From: Owenia fusiformis | Lineage: Eukaryota > Annelida > Polychaeta > Sabellida > Oweniidae | Direction: 5' to 3' | NCBI GenBank assembly: GCA_903813345.2 | Contig: CAIIXF020000003.1 | Span: 5,851,815 to 5,915,814 of the forward strand | DNA length: 64,000 nt | Part shown: in pieces, positions 24,687 through 37,200 of the stretch | How the letters are laid out: each line of letters begins with the position of its first letter | How positions within the stretch are numbered: the stretch's first letter is position 1 | The notes under the pieces: generated by a model | Seen by the model: only the letters and a program-made list of their open reading frames with translations | Told to the model about the DNA's origin: nothing | Databases searched by the model: none | Translations under genes and position numbers: made by a program

Positions 24687-25837
24687 CTTCTCTATGGACC
24701 TTGTCTTGGGGGTGTGACTTGGTGTAGTGTGGCTTGGTAAGTAATGCCAAATGTATTGCAGGATTTATAAGTACCTAATCTTGGTTGAATAAGAGAAGGG
24801 TCAATACAAATTGTCAATATTACTGCAGAGTCATATTCCAATAAAGTCTAATAAGACAGCCATATATTATACATAAATGTACTACTTGTGCAATAATCGT
24901 GATAATACTCAATAAATATGGACTATTTCTTTTATACAGGAAATGTAGTTATTTTTATATGTGCTCTGAATGTTTGAATGAAAATAGGAAATCGATTTAG
25001 GAATATTGCAAAATAAATGTCTGTCATTCTTGTAGGTGCTGTAAAGATCTGACCAGTCAATAGTTGTATGTGTGTACAAAGCATTACATTTTGTATAAAT
25101 ATTGTAAGTTGCTGAATCATTGAGCAGACCTTGGATATCATAAGTGAAATCACATTCATGGTGTGATGGGAGTCATTGTCTAAAGTGTGATGGTTATTAC
25201 AGTATTATATTCTTTACATTAATGGACATTGTAGTGACAATCCCCTTCCCCTTCTTTATGCCTTTTAACATGTTTAAGCATAAGGTAATCACCACAGTCT
25301 TCCAACAATTACAATTATATTTCTGAATCAAAATCAGTCTCACATAAAATGTGTGTTCGTTTATCTTCAAATAATTTGTATTTAATTTAATGACAGTAGC
25401 TGTATTACATTGTTTTATACATGTATGTGTAAGCATTATCATATTACAAAGCGTGTATCACATCTAATGTTTACTGCTGGTAAGACTATTGATAAACATC
25501 ATTAATTCATAAACATGTATGTACAATTTGTACATGTATTTCATTCTGTCATAGTTATTGCATCTGTATTGCAATGCAAAATGAATTGAAAAGCAATATG
25601 CCATGTATTTTACTGTACAATACATGAATACATGTACACTTAAATATAAACATTTAAAATGACTTAGTAGTTCTGTCAGACAGTTAAATTCCTCAAGTCA
25701 ATGAACATATATTTATATACATCTTTTATATTTATGTACATATACATGTATAGAAAACATTTAGAATGTCTTTAGATTGTTATAGTTGTTACAGTCAAAC
25801 ACAAAATCCTTTAGATCACTTGGGGCAAGTTTAAAGT

Positions 25838-26020
25838 ACAGTAAAACCTGTCTTAGTGAACACCTCTCTCTAGTGAACACCTGTCCCTAGTGGACACCCT
25901 TCCTACGCACATAGTCCACTGACTTCTGTATAAATTACCCTCTCTCTAGTGAACACCTTCCTACAGTGAACGTTTTTTCTTGGCAAAAAAATGTTCACTA
26001 TTCACAAGTTTTACTGTATC
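25838..26020. mobile_element. CAGTAAAACC-type MITE with inverted ends
   Basis: The ends TACAGTAAAACCTGT and AAGTTTTACTGTA are inverted. The interior is a string of AGTGAACACC repeats on one strand. The TA at each outer edge fits a Tc1/mariner TA target duplication. Confidence 0.65.
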
Positions 26021-27300
26021 CTTGAACATTGACACCATGATTGACATGATTACTACAATGTCATTATAATTTTAACAAAGATGGGGTTATTTCAACCTGG
26101 CCCCTCTCTTACTTACATTTCAAGTTAACCCAACCAAAGACAGAGACAGCTTGACCCAACACAACATGACTCTATCTTCATGTAATGATATATTTCTATG
26201 ACTGAAGTAAATCACATCATATAATCATTGCTGATTGCTTGAAAAAACATTTATAAGCACAAATATAAATAGCTTACTTCCTCTCTTTACTTAACCAATA
26301 ACATTTGTTCTAGAGTAATCTCAAAGTGTCATCACAGTTTTATCTTAGGCAGGATTTATTGCAGTGACAAATATTACTCATAAACATGTCAACACTGGGC
26401 AAACATAATGTATAGCTACATTTGTACAAGCTAGAGTATATGTATATTATGTCTGGTCTCAGTGCAATGTTTGCCCAAGTACTCTCTTAAGGCAATCAGT
26501 TTAATTAACTTATTGGAATTTGCACAGTATTAACAGACACCTCATTTCTTTCTTTAGATTGTTTTTGTCTCTCTTAGTGGCCCAGTGATTACCACCATCA
26601 GCCCCAGAGCTTATTTACTCCAAGTGTTGCATGTGTATGTACCCTCAATATTGGAAAATGAAAATATTTGCTGTGTCATTACTGAGTTGGCTCACTATCA
26701 ATATCATGTGACATTTGGCAGTTTTAAAACATACATGTACACATCATCGACTTCCAAAGTGTTATAACAAGTTGGAGCAACTGAAACCATGTGAATCTAG
26801 ATGACATATACATGAATATGTAACTTCTCAGAGCACCTCTCACTTGCAAAGCTTACATGGAAGGAACTGATAGATGGCTCTGATCTCTAACAATGATCTT
26901 ACATTGATGTAGAAGAATTGTAAATTATATAACAATTGAGAAACATATACATTTGCAACAATGTTTGAAGATTTTAATCTTCTTTATTAAACATTATGTA
27001 ACTCAATATATATTTGACTACTGTTAAGTAAAGATGGTAATCTCTTCACATTTTGAAGAATTCAACCAACTGTACATAGTTGTTTATCAAGCTCAGTGAG
27101 AATTCATTCTATCATTTGTATTGACTCTTCCTACAAGTGGTGATCACCATCATTACTTTGAATATTTTACACTCTTCATTCTATGCTGGCACTTTAATTG
27201 TGGCATGACACAAACTAGTCCTTTTTAAAATAAAATAATAAACTCACTTCACATCTGTGGTTTTGTGAATTAAAAAATAGACAAGGCATTAACATGCAAA

Positions 27301-27672
27301 ATGTCACTACCTGTCATTTGTTGCACTCACCAAAGCACTGAACACAAACCACCATCCACAAAAAGTTGGAGACTATAACAATATGTCACCACTTGTGATG
27401 GTGACATAAAATTGATGTATGAAGATAAAGCCTATTAGAGTTTGGCTAGTGTAGAAAATTATGCCCCTTTATTTAACACAGTATGTACAATGTACATACT
27501 GTAAAATTATGTACATTGTACATAACTTACTTAAATTAGATTTGCAACTTTTAATTTACCATCACCACCTGTCATTTGTTACAGATACCGACAACCAAAC
27601 ACCAACCCCTGAACACCGTTTACAAAATGTTGGTGACCGTAACAATATGTCACCACTTGTGGTGGTGACATA
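27301..27672. repeat. Two copies of a 115-bp GGTGGTGACAT repeat
   Basis: Copies at about 27301-27412 and 27556-27672 share TCACYACCTGTCATTTGTT, an AACACCAACC-like centre, and a right end TAACAATATGTCACCACTTG followed by TGGTGACATAAAA. A third copy lies at about 39432-39560 in CYLD. The ends GTCACNACC and GGTGGTGAC are inverted, as in a miniature DNA element. Confidence 0.65.
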
Positions 27673-28205
27673 AAAATAAATCTCAAAATTATTATACAGT
27701 AAAATGTCCTGGGGATTTTGAGACTTCTATAAAGTTTGCTTGAAGTGTCCTAATTCTAGAAATACTGCACAAAAGTCAGAATTGATTTATGTAAGGTGAA
27801 CATGCAATATGTTTGTTACTCTCTCTAGCTGCACATTGTAACATGTTACAATGCTATAACACCCAATCATAGCATGGTATATTGGAAATGTCTGAAAGAA
27901 TTAACATGACAAAATGACACTATAAGCTTATAAGTTTTTGCAAAAGTTTACAAAAGTGTAACAATTTGTCACAGATGCCAACCAACCACACATTAAAAAC
28001 TATATCTTATTAATGTACGGCATACATGAATAGTGTACAATAAATATTATTTAAATATAATGTATTATTGCCATATACTAATCAGTCTAACCATATCACT
28101 CTGCCTTTATCAGTGAGCCTTGAATACCTCCCTTCCTCCCATACACAATCACAACCACCTTAGCTTGCATTTTGATTTAAGTATAATGTATATATCTATT
28201 ATTCA

Positions 28206-31200
28206 CTACTTATACATCATAGCCTCTGTGCTTTGGTACATGCACATGTAACCATCACATAACACTCGTCTTATATTCTCTGGTAGTTGTTTATTGTCTT
28301 TGATGCCAATAATGCGGTTATGATTTGACTCCTCTAGCCACTGTGGTAGTTCTGGCACTGGTTTCACTTCTGGGATATTATAGCCATTCTCAGCCCCTGG
28401 AAATAATAAAAGTTACTAAAGTCATTGTGTCACACAAATTTGCATGTATGTTACATATTTCAGTAATTAGCTTTGGAAAATAAAATTTTAATTGATTCTC
28501 TCTTTATTGATTCCCCAGTGACTAAAATTCAGAGTATTCACGCATAAAATAATAAATACATATGAACAGGAAACACAAATATGTTTCTTCCATACTGGAT
28601 TACTAGTAAGCCCTTAATACTGGTGAGCCATGTATTTCCATCCTGATGAGCCATATAATTCCAAACTGGTGAACCATATAATTCCAAACTGGTGAGTCCT
28701 ATAATTTCATACTGATCATGATATATCTCATCTATAATTTGAGCCCTATAATTCCATACTGTTGACCCATATCATTCCATACATTGTGCCCTATAATTCC
28801 ATACTGGTGAATAATATTATTCCATACTGGTGAATAATAGTATTACATACTGGTGAACCATATAAGTTCATGCTTTGATACCTGCATTGCGCTCTATAAT
28901 TCCATACTAGGGAGCAATATTATTTTAATTGTGATTTTATTTATGAGTGATGTGATTTCCTACTGGTGAACAATATGATCTCATACTGGTGATTAACATG
29001 ATTTAGCCTCAATATTTTATACTGGCAAGCCATATAATCCATACTGGTGAGCCATATAATTCCTTTTACTGAGTCATATAATTCAAAACTGATGAGTCAC
29101 ATAATTTCATTGGTGAGCCATATAATTTCATACTGATTAGGCATACAATTCCATACTGGTGAGCCATATAAGTTCATACTGAGCCATACATATGTATTAT
29201 GATTTCATACTGGTGAGCCATGCATACCATATGAGCCGTAATTGGCACCAATGTCACTATTAGTGCCTCTACAGACTTTTGGATGCCTGAGGGTGAGTCC
29301 CTGGGTGGAGAATCAACAATCAAATTTTTTCCAATTTTTTTTCTTAACTGAAAGTGAAACTCCGGCAAGCCCCGGGCGCCAATCACGGCTAATACGGTAT
29401 ACATTATGATTTCATACTGGTGAGCCATTTAATTTCATATTGGTGAGTCAAATAATTCCATACTTTCATATGGTATGCATGGCTCACCAGTATGAAATCA
29501 TAATACATATGTATGGCTCAGTATGAACTTATATGGCTCACCAGTATGAAATGTGAGCAATATCATACTATTCTTAATGTAATGAAAAATAATAAAGTTT
29601 TTATCTCTCAAAATTCAAACTTATTTATGGATATTGTTAGGTTCCAGTAAACCTTTGTTATAACAGTCAAGAGCTATAACTTACCCACACGATCTGCCAT
29701 GCTATCAAAAAATACCCATGGGGCATCAGGACCAGTGCCACATCTGACGAAACTGACATAATGACTGGTCTGGATACAAACTACTGCAAACAACTCTAGC
29801 TCTTCTCGCCCAATCTCAGGGCTATCACCATTTGGCAAATTACGTCTCTGTTTTTCAAAACATTCCCGGAAACCCTCTTCAATATGCAACTTCAAAGGCC
29901 TGTGTTTACTGCGATCTCGATGAGTGTGAAACTGTAAGAGGAATACAGAATATGCTACAGATAATATTATAATATTTGCCAATTGCAATGCTTTAAATAT
30001 TATCCCTTGAGAAGAATATCAGATGGAAGAGTTAATCTCATTAAGGGCATATCCAAAAATCTACCTCACACCCAAATTTTAGTGATCAAATGACTAAGAG
30101 ATGTTTCAAATGTGTAAGTGCATCAATATATTTGAATCCCTAATGGTTACTTGTTACATGTATAATATATTAACTGGTGATCCACTTGATTACGCTGGTT
30201 ACCGAAAGGAAATGTGGGAACCTCAAAGGTACGATTTTTCCTTTTTCTTCATTTCACGTATTGTAGGCCGAATTTTCTTAAACATAATGATATGATACTG
30301 ACATACATTACATTTTGTGATAAAAATGTTGTGGGAATTCTGCCTAACAATGTGTGAAATAAGGAAAAAAGAAAAATAGTACCTTCAAGGTTCCGACATT
30401 TTGTTAACGAAACGAACTGTTTCAGTAACCAGAGCAGTCGAGTGGATCACCAGTGATATTTCAATATTCTGACTTCTTTGACCTCAACTGTCAGCCACCT
30501 CAAGGTCAGAGAAGTCAATGTCAAAATCTGACACTAGGGTAGGTAGTTTTCAAAATGTTCTGGTCATACCCAAAATGTACCTATTCAAAACTGTCAGATA
30601 GGCAAAAAAGGTAAATGCTGGTCTCATTCTTACAAATGTGCACTTACTTTTTGAAAGCATTCGGAGCAGAATGACCTATATGCACTTGGCTCTGCATTCA
30701 ATTGATTAGAGCAATCAGGACACTCCATCTCAGAGATTTCAAGACCACAGACATAGCACAACCTGGGGGCTGAAATGTAGGAAATAAACAATCAGCTAAT
30801 CTTAAGAGGAAAGAAAAACATGTATGCCCTGTGTAGAATTGGGTAACATAATACTTGATACTGCTATTCAAATCAAATTCAACTGTTTGCTCCAATAACC
30901 ATGAAAATGAAAAAGGCAAGAGAAATAAAGTTTTTTCAAAATAGGAGTCACATTTTTGGGTCACCCTCTATCAGGCTTTTTCAATGAAGTTCTTAGAAGG
31001 ATGTTTTGCAATTTTGCCAGTTAGCGACATAATTCATCAAAATCATCAAGTTCACAACTGATTTCAAACCCCCTTGCATGCTTACTGAGGTTGATTTCCT
31101 TTTGGTTGACAGTACCCTGATTGAATATACATGTATCTCATCTAATCTTTCTCATGGGTAGTTAACCTCTTTAACACTTAATCTTTTATTTTTCCCCATC

Positions 31201-34200
31201 CTGAGTATGAATAGCATGGGGAATTTGATCATGGTAATTAAGATAAAAAAGTTACTCAGAGGAAAGACATCCTCCTAAGCAGGAGTCCAGAATCCGTACC
31301 TCCTTCTTCCCCCTGCTATAACCAATTTGGAAGCGCCTGATTAAACTGAATCTCATGATCTAATTATGCGCAATGACTTATACATGATTTCTGTCGCAGT
31401 GTTGCGACAGCCAATCAAATTGCGAGTTCTAATCGGGGATATGCTAACTGCTTATCGCAGGGGGTAAAAAGAAAGAATATATTCTAAAGGTATTCATTTC
31501 TTGAAAATATATTTGTACTTACCATCCTGCAGTATGTCAGTGATGTCTAGTTTCAAGCTTGGTACTATACGGTCATACATCTTGTAGTCCTTGCCAAAAC
31601 GTGGCATTTGGATTATGAAACACGATGGCACCTGAAGAATATGAACATTTCTAAAAATTAGTGCCAAGTTTTTCATAGTTAAACAGAAACATAGAGGGAA
31701 GAATAGAATTAGTCTAAGATTTTAAGAATCCACTGGTTAAATAAACATTCACTAATAGTTACAAGTTAAAAAAATGAAAATTCAGAAAGTTAAATATTAT
31801 ATTAAGTAAAATGAAAATTCAGTAAGTTGAACGAAAATTCCCTGTACTAAATAACCTTTTACCAAATCCATGTGGTCCAACTTTTTTTATATCTCTTTAT
31901 TGTTTTGACAACAAAAGTCATATGTCTCTTTTCCAACCTTGCTCTACAGTGCTTTTCTATATAAATCTTGCTCTACAGTTAGCTTACCTCTGCAAGTTTG
32001 ATATTGGTTGTCTGAAGGAAACTCAGACCTACAAGTTGTTGAGTTGTTGGAAGCACAATTCTGTTGTCTTTCTCTACAAACAGCTGGTAGAAGAATGAAT
32101 TCTGGCCTGAACTGAAATATGTATCAAGAGCATTTTATAATGGAGTGTCTCATGCACTCCAATTAGGCCTACTTATTGAAATAAGAAAATAGCAAAACAG
32201 AAAATGGAAAATAATCAATTTACAAAGTAGTTCTCTCAAATCATTAATTGGGAGGTTAATTTACACGATTGTTTTAAGAGAACTTGTGCATGAATGTGTA
32301 ATATTAGTCTTGCTTCTGACCCCCCCCCCCCCCCTATCTTCTTTTCTCATCAGGTAATGTAATGAAATGTTGTCTATGTCTATGTCAATAATCTGCAAAA
32401 GGCTAATAAGCCCATATAAAGCAGATATATAATTTAACAGTGATAGAGTTTGAATAGAATATAATTTAAAACCTTAACATTTAAAAATAGATCTATGGTT
32501 TGCAACTCATTAAAATGGAAAGGAACTTTCCTTATGTTGAAATACCCTGGGGTGACTGTCAGGCTAACCGCGTTGACATCACCCCTCTTTACCAGTAGTG
32601 CAGGCTTGTTGCTGTGCACTGGGGACCTTTTACATTAAAACATAGATCTATATTAAAAACACACCTATTTAATTGCAGTTATTGACATAGGCATAGTATG
32701 ATGATTTAAAACTACTTAGACTGTCACAGTCTAAGATGTCACCAGGTAGAGTGTTCCATTTAGCTATTGTCCTAGGGAAATAGCTAAATTTGTATACATC
32801 CGTTCTAGTTGATGGTTGTATGAACTTAGAAGGATGATACAGCCTAGTGTTGGTATTGATCTGTTGGCGGAAGTATGGAGGCACGTCGATGGCTGCTAGG
32901 TTTTGCTTTCCTTTGTAGAAAAGGAAAACTCTAGCAGCCTCTCGACGCTCCTTCAGTGGCTCCCACTGTAGGTCTTGAAGAGCTTTGGTGACGCAGCCTG
33001 GTTCCCTTGACACTGGGGATGAACTGGAAACGAGGGAGGTTTTGCCTCGTATCAAAATGGCGGCGCGTGAAAAAATTTCATTCGGTAAGATTTTTGTTTT
33101 TTACAATTTTCGTGCTTTTATCCTTCAAATTAAAACTTAATATTTGGCAAGTAAATAGTTCATAAGTTCAGGTTTTATAATATGATTACAAATTAGAAAT
33201 CAATACTGGCATTGCTAAGATATTTACATATCAATTCTCTCACTTAGGAAACGAGGCATGTTTCTCAAGGAAACGAGGCAGCTATATAGCATTCTTAAGA
33301 ATGAAACGAGGCAACCATATTTAATTAAAAATGTTTTGTTTTTATAACAGAACGGGGCCTACAAAAAGAAGCGTCCCTGTTCAAATGCTATTTCTGTAAC
33401 ACAGGAAACGACAACGTTGCTGATAATTCACGATAGCGACATCATAATATTTATGCCATCGACCATTAACATTTTTCATATGGCTAATAATCTAGAAAAT
33501 TTATGAATATTTCATTTACAAATGCATTACCATTTCTAGCATTTAAGAAAATACAAGGCATTAACATATGACACGTGTTGTAACTTAGTAATAACAAATA
33601 AGTCCATTTATCTGCTACCATGGTAACATACATGTATGTTCTAAGAAATACTTGGAAGTCATAATAAGTTTATAATTGTTCACAGTAAAATATGATGTCA
33701 GTCTAAGCGGTACGCATTTGTTCAGTTTTTGAAAGTTACTAAAATTGCTAAAGAATTTGCTATTGACGCAAAACGCCAGACGCCGAACTCCAGACGTCAG
33801 ACGCCGAACATTTCCACATTTCGTTGGACTATATGCAGAATAATTAACATAATTGATAGTGACATAATAAGGAACATACAGACATTAAAGAATACAAACA
33901 GTAAAATCCAATGTACACCAATGAGACAATGCCAGTGTGCTCCTTGACTCTGCTATTTTTGTAATATAGGCGAGTCATTTAATTATTACCATGGTCATTC
34001 GTTTTTTATCGTATCTGGAATTATATTCTATCAAATATAGCCATCTCGAGCAACAACAATGCCCCATTTGCGCACGATTAGTAGGGAGGTTTAACGACAC
34101 ATTTTTTAAAGAGAAGTGTACGTAAACGTGTAAAATTGCAATCTTCAGAGAACTAGTTCTTGTCTTCAACGTCTTTATTTGCATGAATGATTACAAAGGT

Positions 34201-37200
34201 ATCAGCTAAACTGTTTTAATTGGGTCTTTGTATAAGTCAATCCAGAACGGAACTATAGTTCCCAGTGGTCATTTCACGTTTACGTTCGCCATTTCTAAAA
34301 TACGTGTAGCTTAAGCCCGGTATACACCAATGGGGCAAAATCCCACTTGCCCCATCGAGTCCCATCTTGCCCCATCGAATCCCAATTTGCCCCATCGAAT
34401 CCCACGAAGTGCCATGGGACCTTGATGACTTTGGCCCATCGTGCCCCATGGAGTCCCATCAAGCCCCATGGAGTCCAATCAAATCCCAAAGTGCCCCATT
34501 GGTGTATGTCGGGCTTCACACAACACGTCATATGATCGAAAATCCCACGATGCCCCATGGAAAGAATGAACATGTTCATTCTCGATGGGACTTCGTGGGA
34601 TTTTGCCCCATCTTGCCCCATCGAGTCCCACCGAGCCCCACGTGGGACTTCATGGGACCTCGTGGGACTCGATGGGGCAAGATGGGGCAAAATCCCACGG
34701 ATTCCCATGGAGTCCCACGGACTTCATGGGGCAAAATCCCAAAAGGTCCCACGCAATGTTAAGTCTATGGAGGTCCCAACTTGCCCCATTGGTGTATACC
34801 GGGCTTTAAGCTCCCTATTAAAATAGCACTTCTTTGAACGAAATTTTTCTTATTTGAGAGAACATTTTGACGATATATGCGCTACCATTGATAGCTCGGA
34901 TAGCTGGCTCGTTTATTGGAATTGACACTCAAAGCAATGCTATTTAACGTTTTAGAAATATTTAAAAAATAAAACAGTATAACTCCTTAGCATAAATTTT
35001 AAGCTGCAGCAAAGAATGAATCGAGTGAAGTGCATTGGCATTTTCTGTTCTTAAGGATGTTCCCTGGTCAGATAGGAAAATATTCAATAGTATTTAACTT
35101 TTTCTCAAAAATGGTTTTCTGGGATTCTCACGGGCAACAAAGAATATTAAAACTTTAAAAACCATATGTTAGTGTGCTTTTTTCTGAGCAAGAGGCCTCT
35201 AAAGTGTCAATATTTGACAAAAGTGGGCGTGGCACTTTCTCATTGAAACCCATGTTAAAAATCAGGTTTTCACCCCAAAACACACTTTTGAATATTTAAC
35301 TTTTTCTTAAACTCACAGAAACACTTAGTTATGCTATGTACTTCACATTTTGAAAAGAAAAATTAGGGGTTGGTGTTCATCGTTTTCAACTTCGTCCAGG
35401 GAACATCCTTAAAGATGAACCTTAACAACATGTAGCTTAACTAAATTGGTACAGTTAGACTTTTCTTTGCTGCAACTTTAATCATTCAATACCTTCGGCT
35501 GTATCATCAAGTTCCTTTATCAAACATTCAGATTGTACAGATTATCAGATAGGCCTACATGCTTATCAGACATTCTTATTAGCTCATCATGTCATAGCCT
35601 AATATGTATAACTACATTTGGAATGTGTACACGTGTACCATCATTGTACCTGTATATGATGTGATAAATGATAAATGGAAGATAAATGACCAGTGTAGCG
35701 CTATATGAACAATATGGTTATTCTTTTTAACTCTTACATATATAATCAAGGGAAAGATCAATACCCGGTGATTTCAGCGGGAAGTGGCGTTTCGTTCAGT
35801 GGATGAGCTGCGCGCGCACGCATAAATGTGATTATCCAATATAATTAGGGGCAAGGAGGATTGGAAGCCAGGGTTCCAACTCGATATTCTTTAATCTCCA
35901 CGCATGCGTCATTTGCTATTCGTGTCTGTATAATTTGTACGACTGCATGGAGAATGACCCGATACTCTCCAACAAAGCTATCGCTAAGTGATTGTTTTGC
36001 AGAATATCGGTGTTGCATTCTGGGAGCCAATCCTCCTTGATTAGGGGAGGGCTATTTGAAATGGTTTTTGGTCTCAGGCGCGACCCAGGGCTGTTGTCTT
36101 AAGGACATTTCGTTGAAAATGAGCCATTCGGCTGATAATTGGTAAGAGTTTGCGATCTTATAATGTATAACTGTTACTCAGACACATATTTTGACACGAT
36201 TCTGTTGGAAATAAGCTTTCGAACCGAGAGATATTCACGATTGATATGCACATTTTTGATTGTGCCATTGCTTTTCTATTGCACAATCCATGTATTGATA
36301 GTAGAAACATTAATAATGCAGATTGGTTTACCTTCAATACATGGCAGACACTACATATCGGTCTATTAATACCAGTTTGTGCCTTAAATAGTTTTATATT
36401 TCCATCCACGGCCTGGAGCCTGGGTGTGTTTGTCTCTTATGTGTATGCTTGTGCATGGACTTCTAATCACTAGCAGAATTTAACATGATGCAAACTCGAC
36501 ATTATAACTCATGCTGTAACATTTTGACTTCGCTGGAAAACAATAGGAATTATTTTTCTTGCCAATCAATCATGAATCACAATCAAAATTTCAGAATGAG
36601 CAATCAGGCAATGATCCAAATCAAGTTATAACATTATATGATATTCAGCAAGAAGTCCGGTAGAAATACAGAATATTTAAACATCAAAGCTGAAAGTTAA
36701 AAGCTAATCTGTCAATTTTCTGTCTGCAAAAGAGCGTTTACATTTGACACAATAACAGACTGAGGCTTTGAAATCTAGGATTCCCCAGGAAAATATGACG
36801 TCATACTAATTACCATAAGGATTTCCCTATTGGTTTGGGTCGAGCCTTGTTCGAAAACACAATCCATAAATACATGCTAATTTCTAAGGAGATAGGAAGT
36901 GTATAACGTGTTTATCGATTTTGTTTAAATATTTAATCAATTATCAAATTGTTTAAGTGGATAAAGTGGTCACACTTGCTTCAATTCATAGCGAAATCGA
37001 CGGATAGAAACTGACCAAATTCCCGATATCCTACCCCGTATTACTGTAGGCTATAAGCACAGTGACCTACAGAGGGCGCTATCACAAACAAGTACTGCAC
37101 GAACCGATAAATTCCCGGGTATTGTAACGCCCTTGATATAATCATGTATATCGTGTAAAACGTAATCGGTCGTATGTGACCAGAACGGTGGAAATAATAA

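Larger units (their letters stand above)
24690..28205. other. Intergenic, GST to CYLD 3' end
   Basis: I see no gene in these 3.5 kb. The DNA is AT-rich and contains one MITE (25838-26020) and two copies of a roughly 115-bp repeat (27301-27412 and 27556-27672). A short palindrome around 27480-27530 repeats ATGTACATTGTACAT-like words. The 5' flank of GST and the 3' UTR of CYLD must lie here, but their limits are not visible. Confidence 0.5.

Noticed and set aside
34237-34826. Overlapping open frames of up to 137 codons on both strands
   Set aside because: They come from stop-poor ATGGGGC/GCCCCAT words of the nested element. Both strands and several phases are open at once, which indicates composition rather than coding.
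36139-36473. Overlapping frames on both strands inside the 4.5-kb element as transposase remnants
   Set aside because: Neither strand shows DDE or zinc-finger motifs of RAG1, Transib or hAT transposases.
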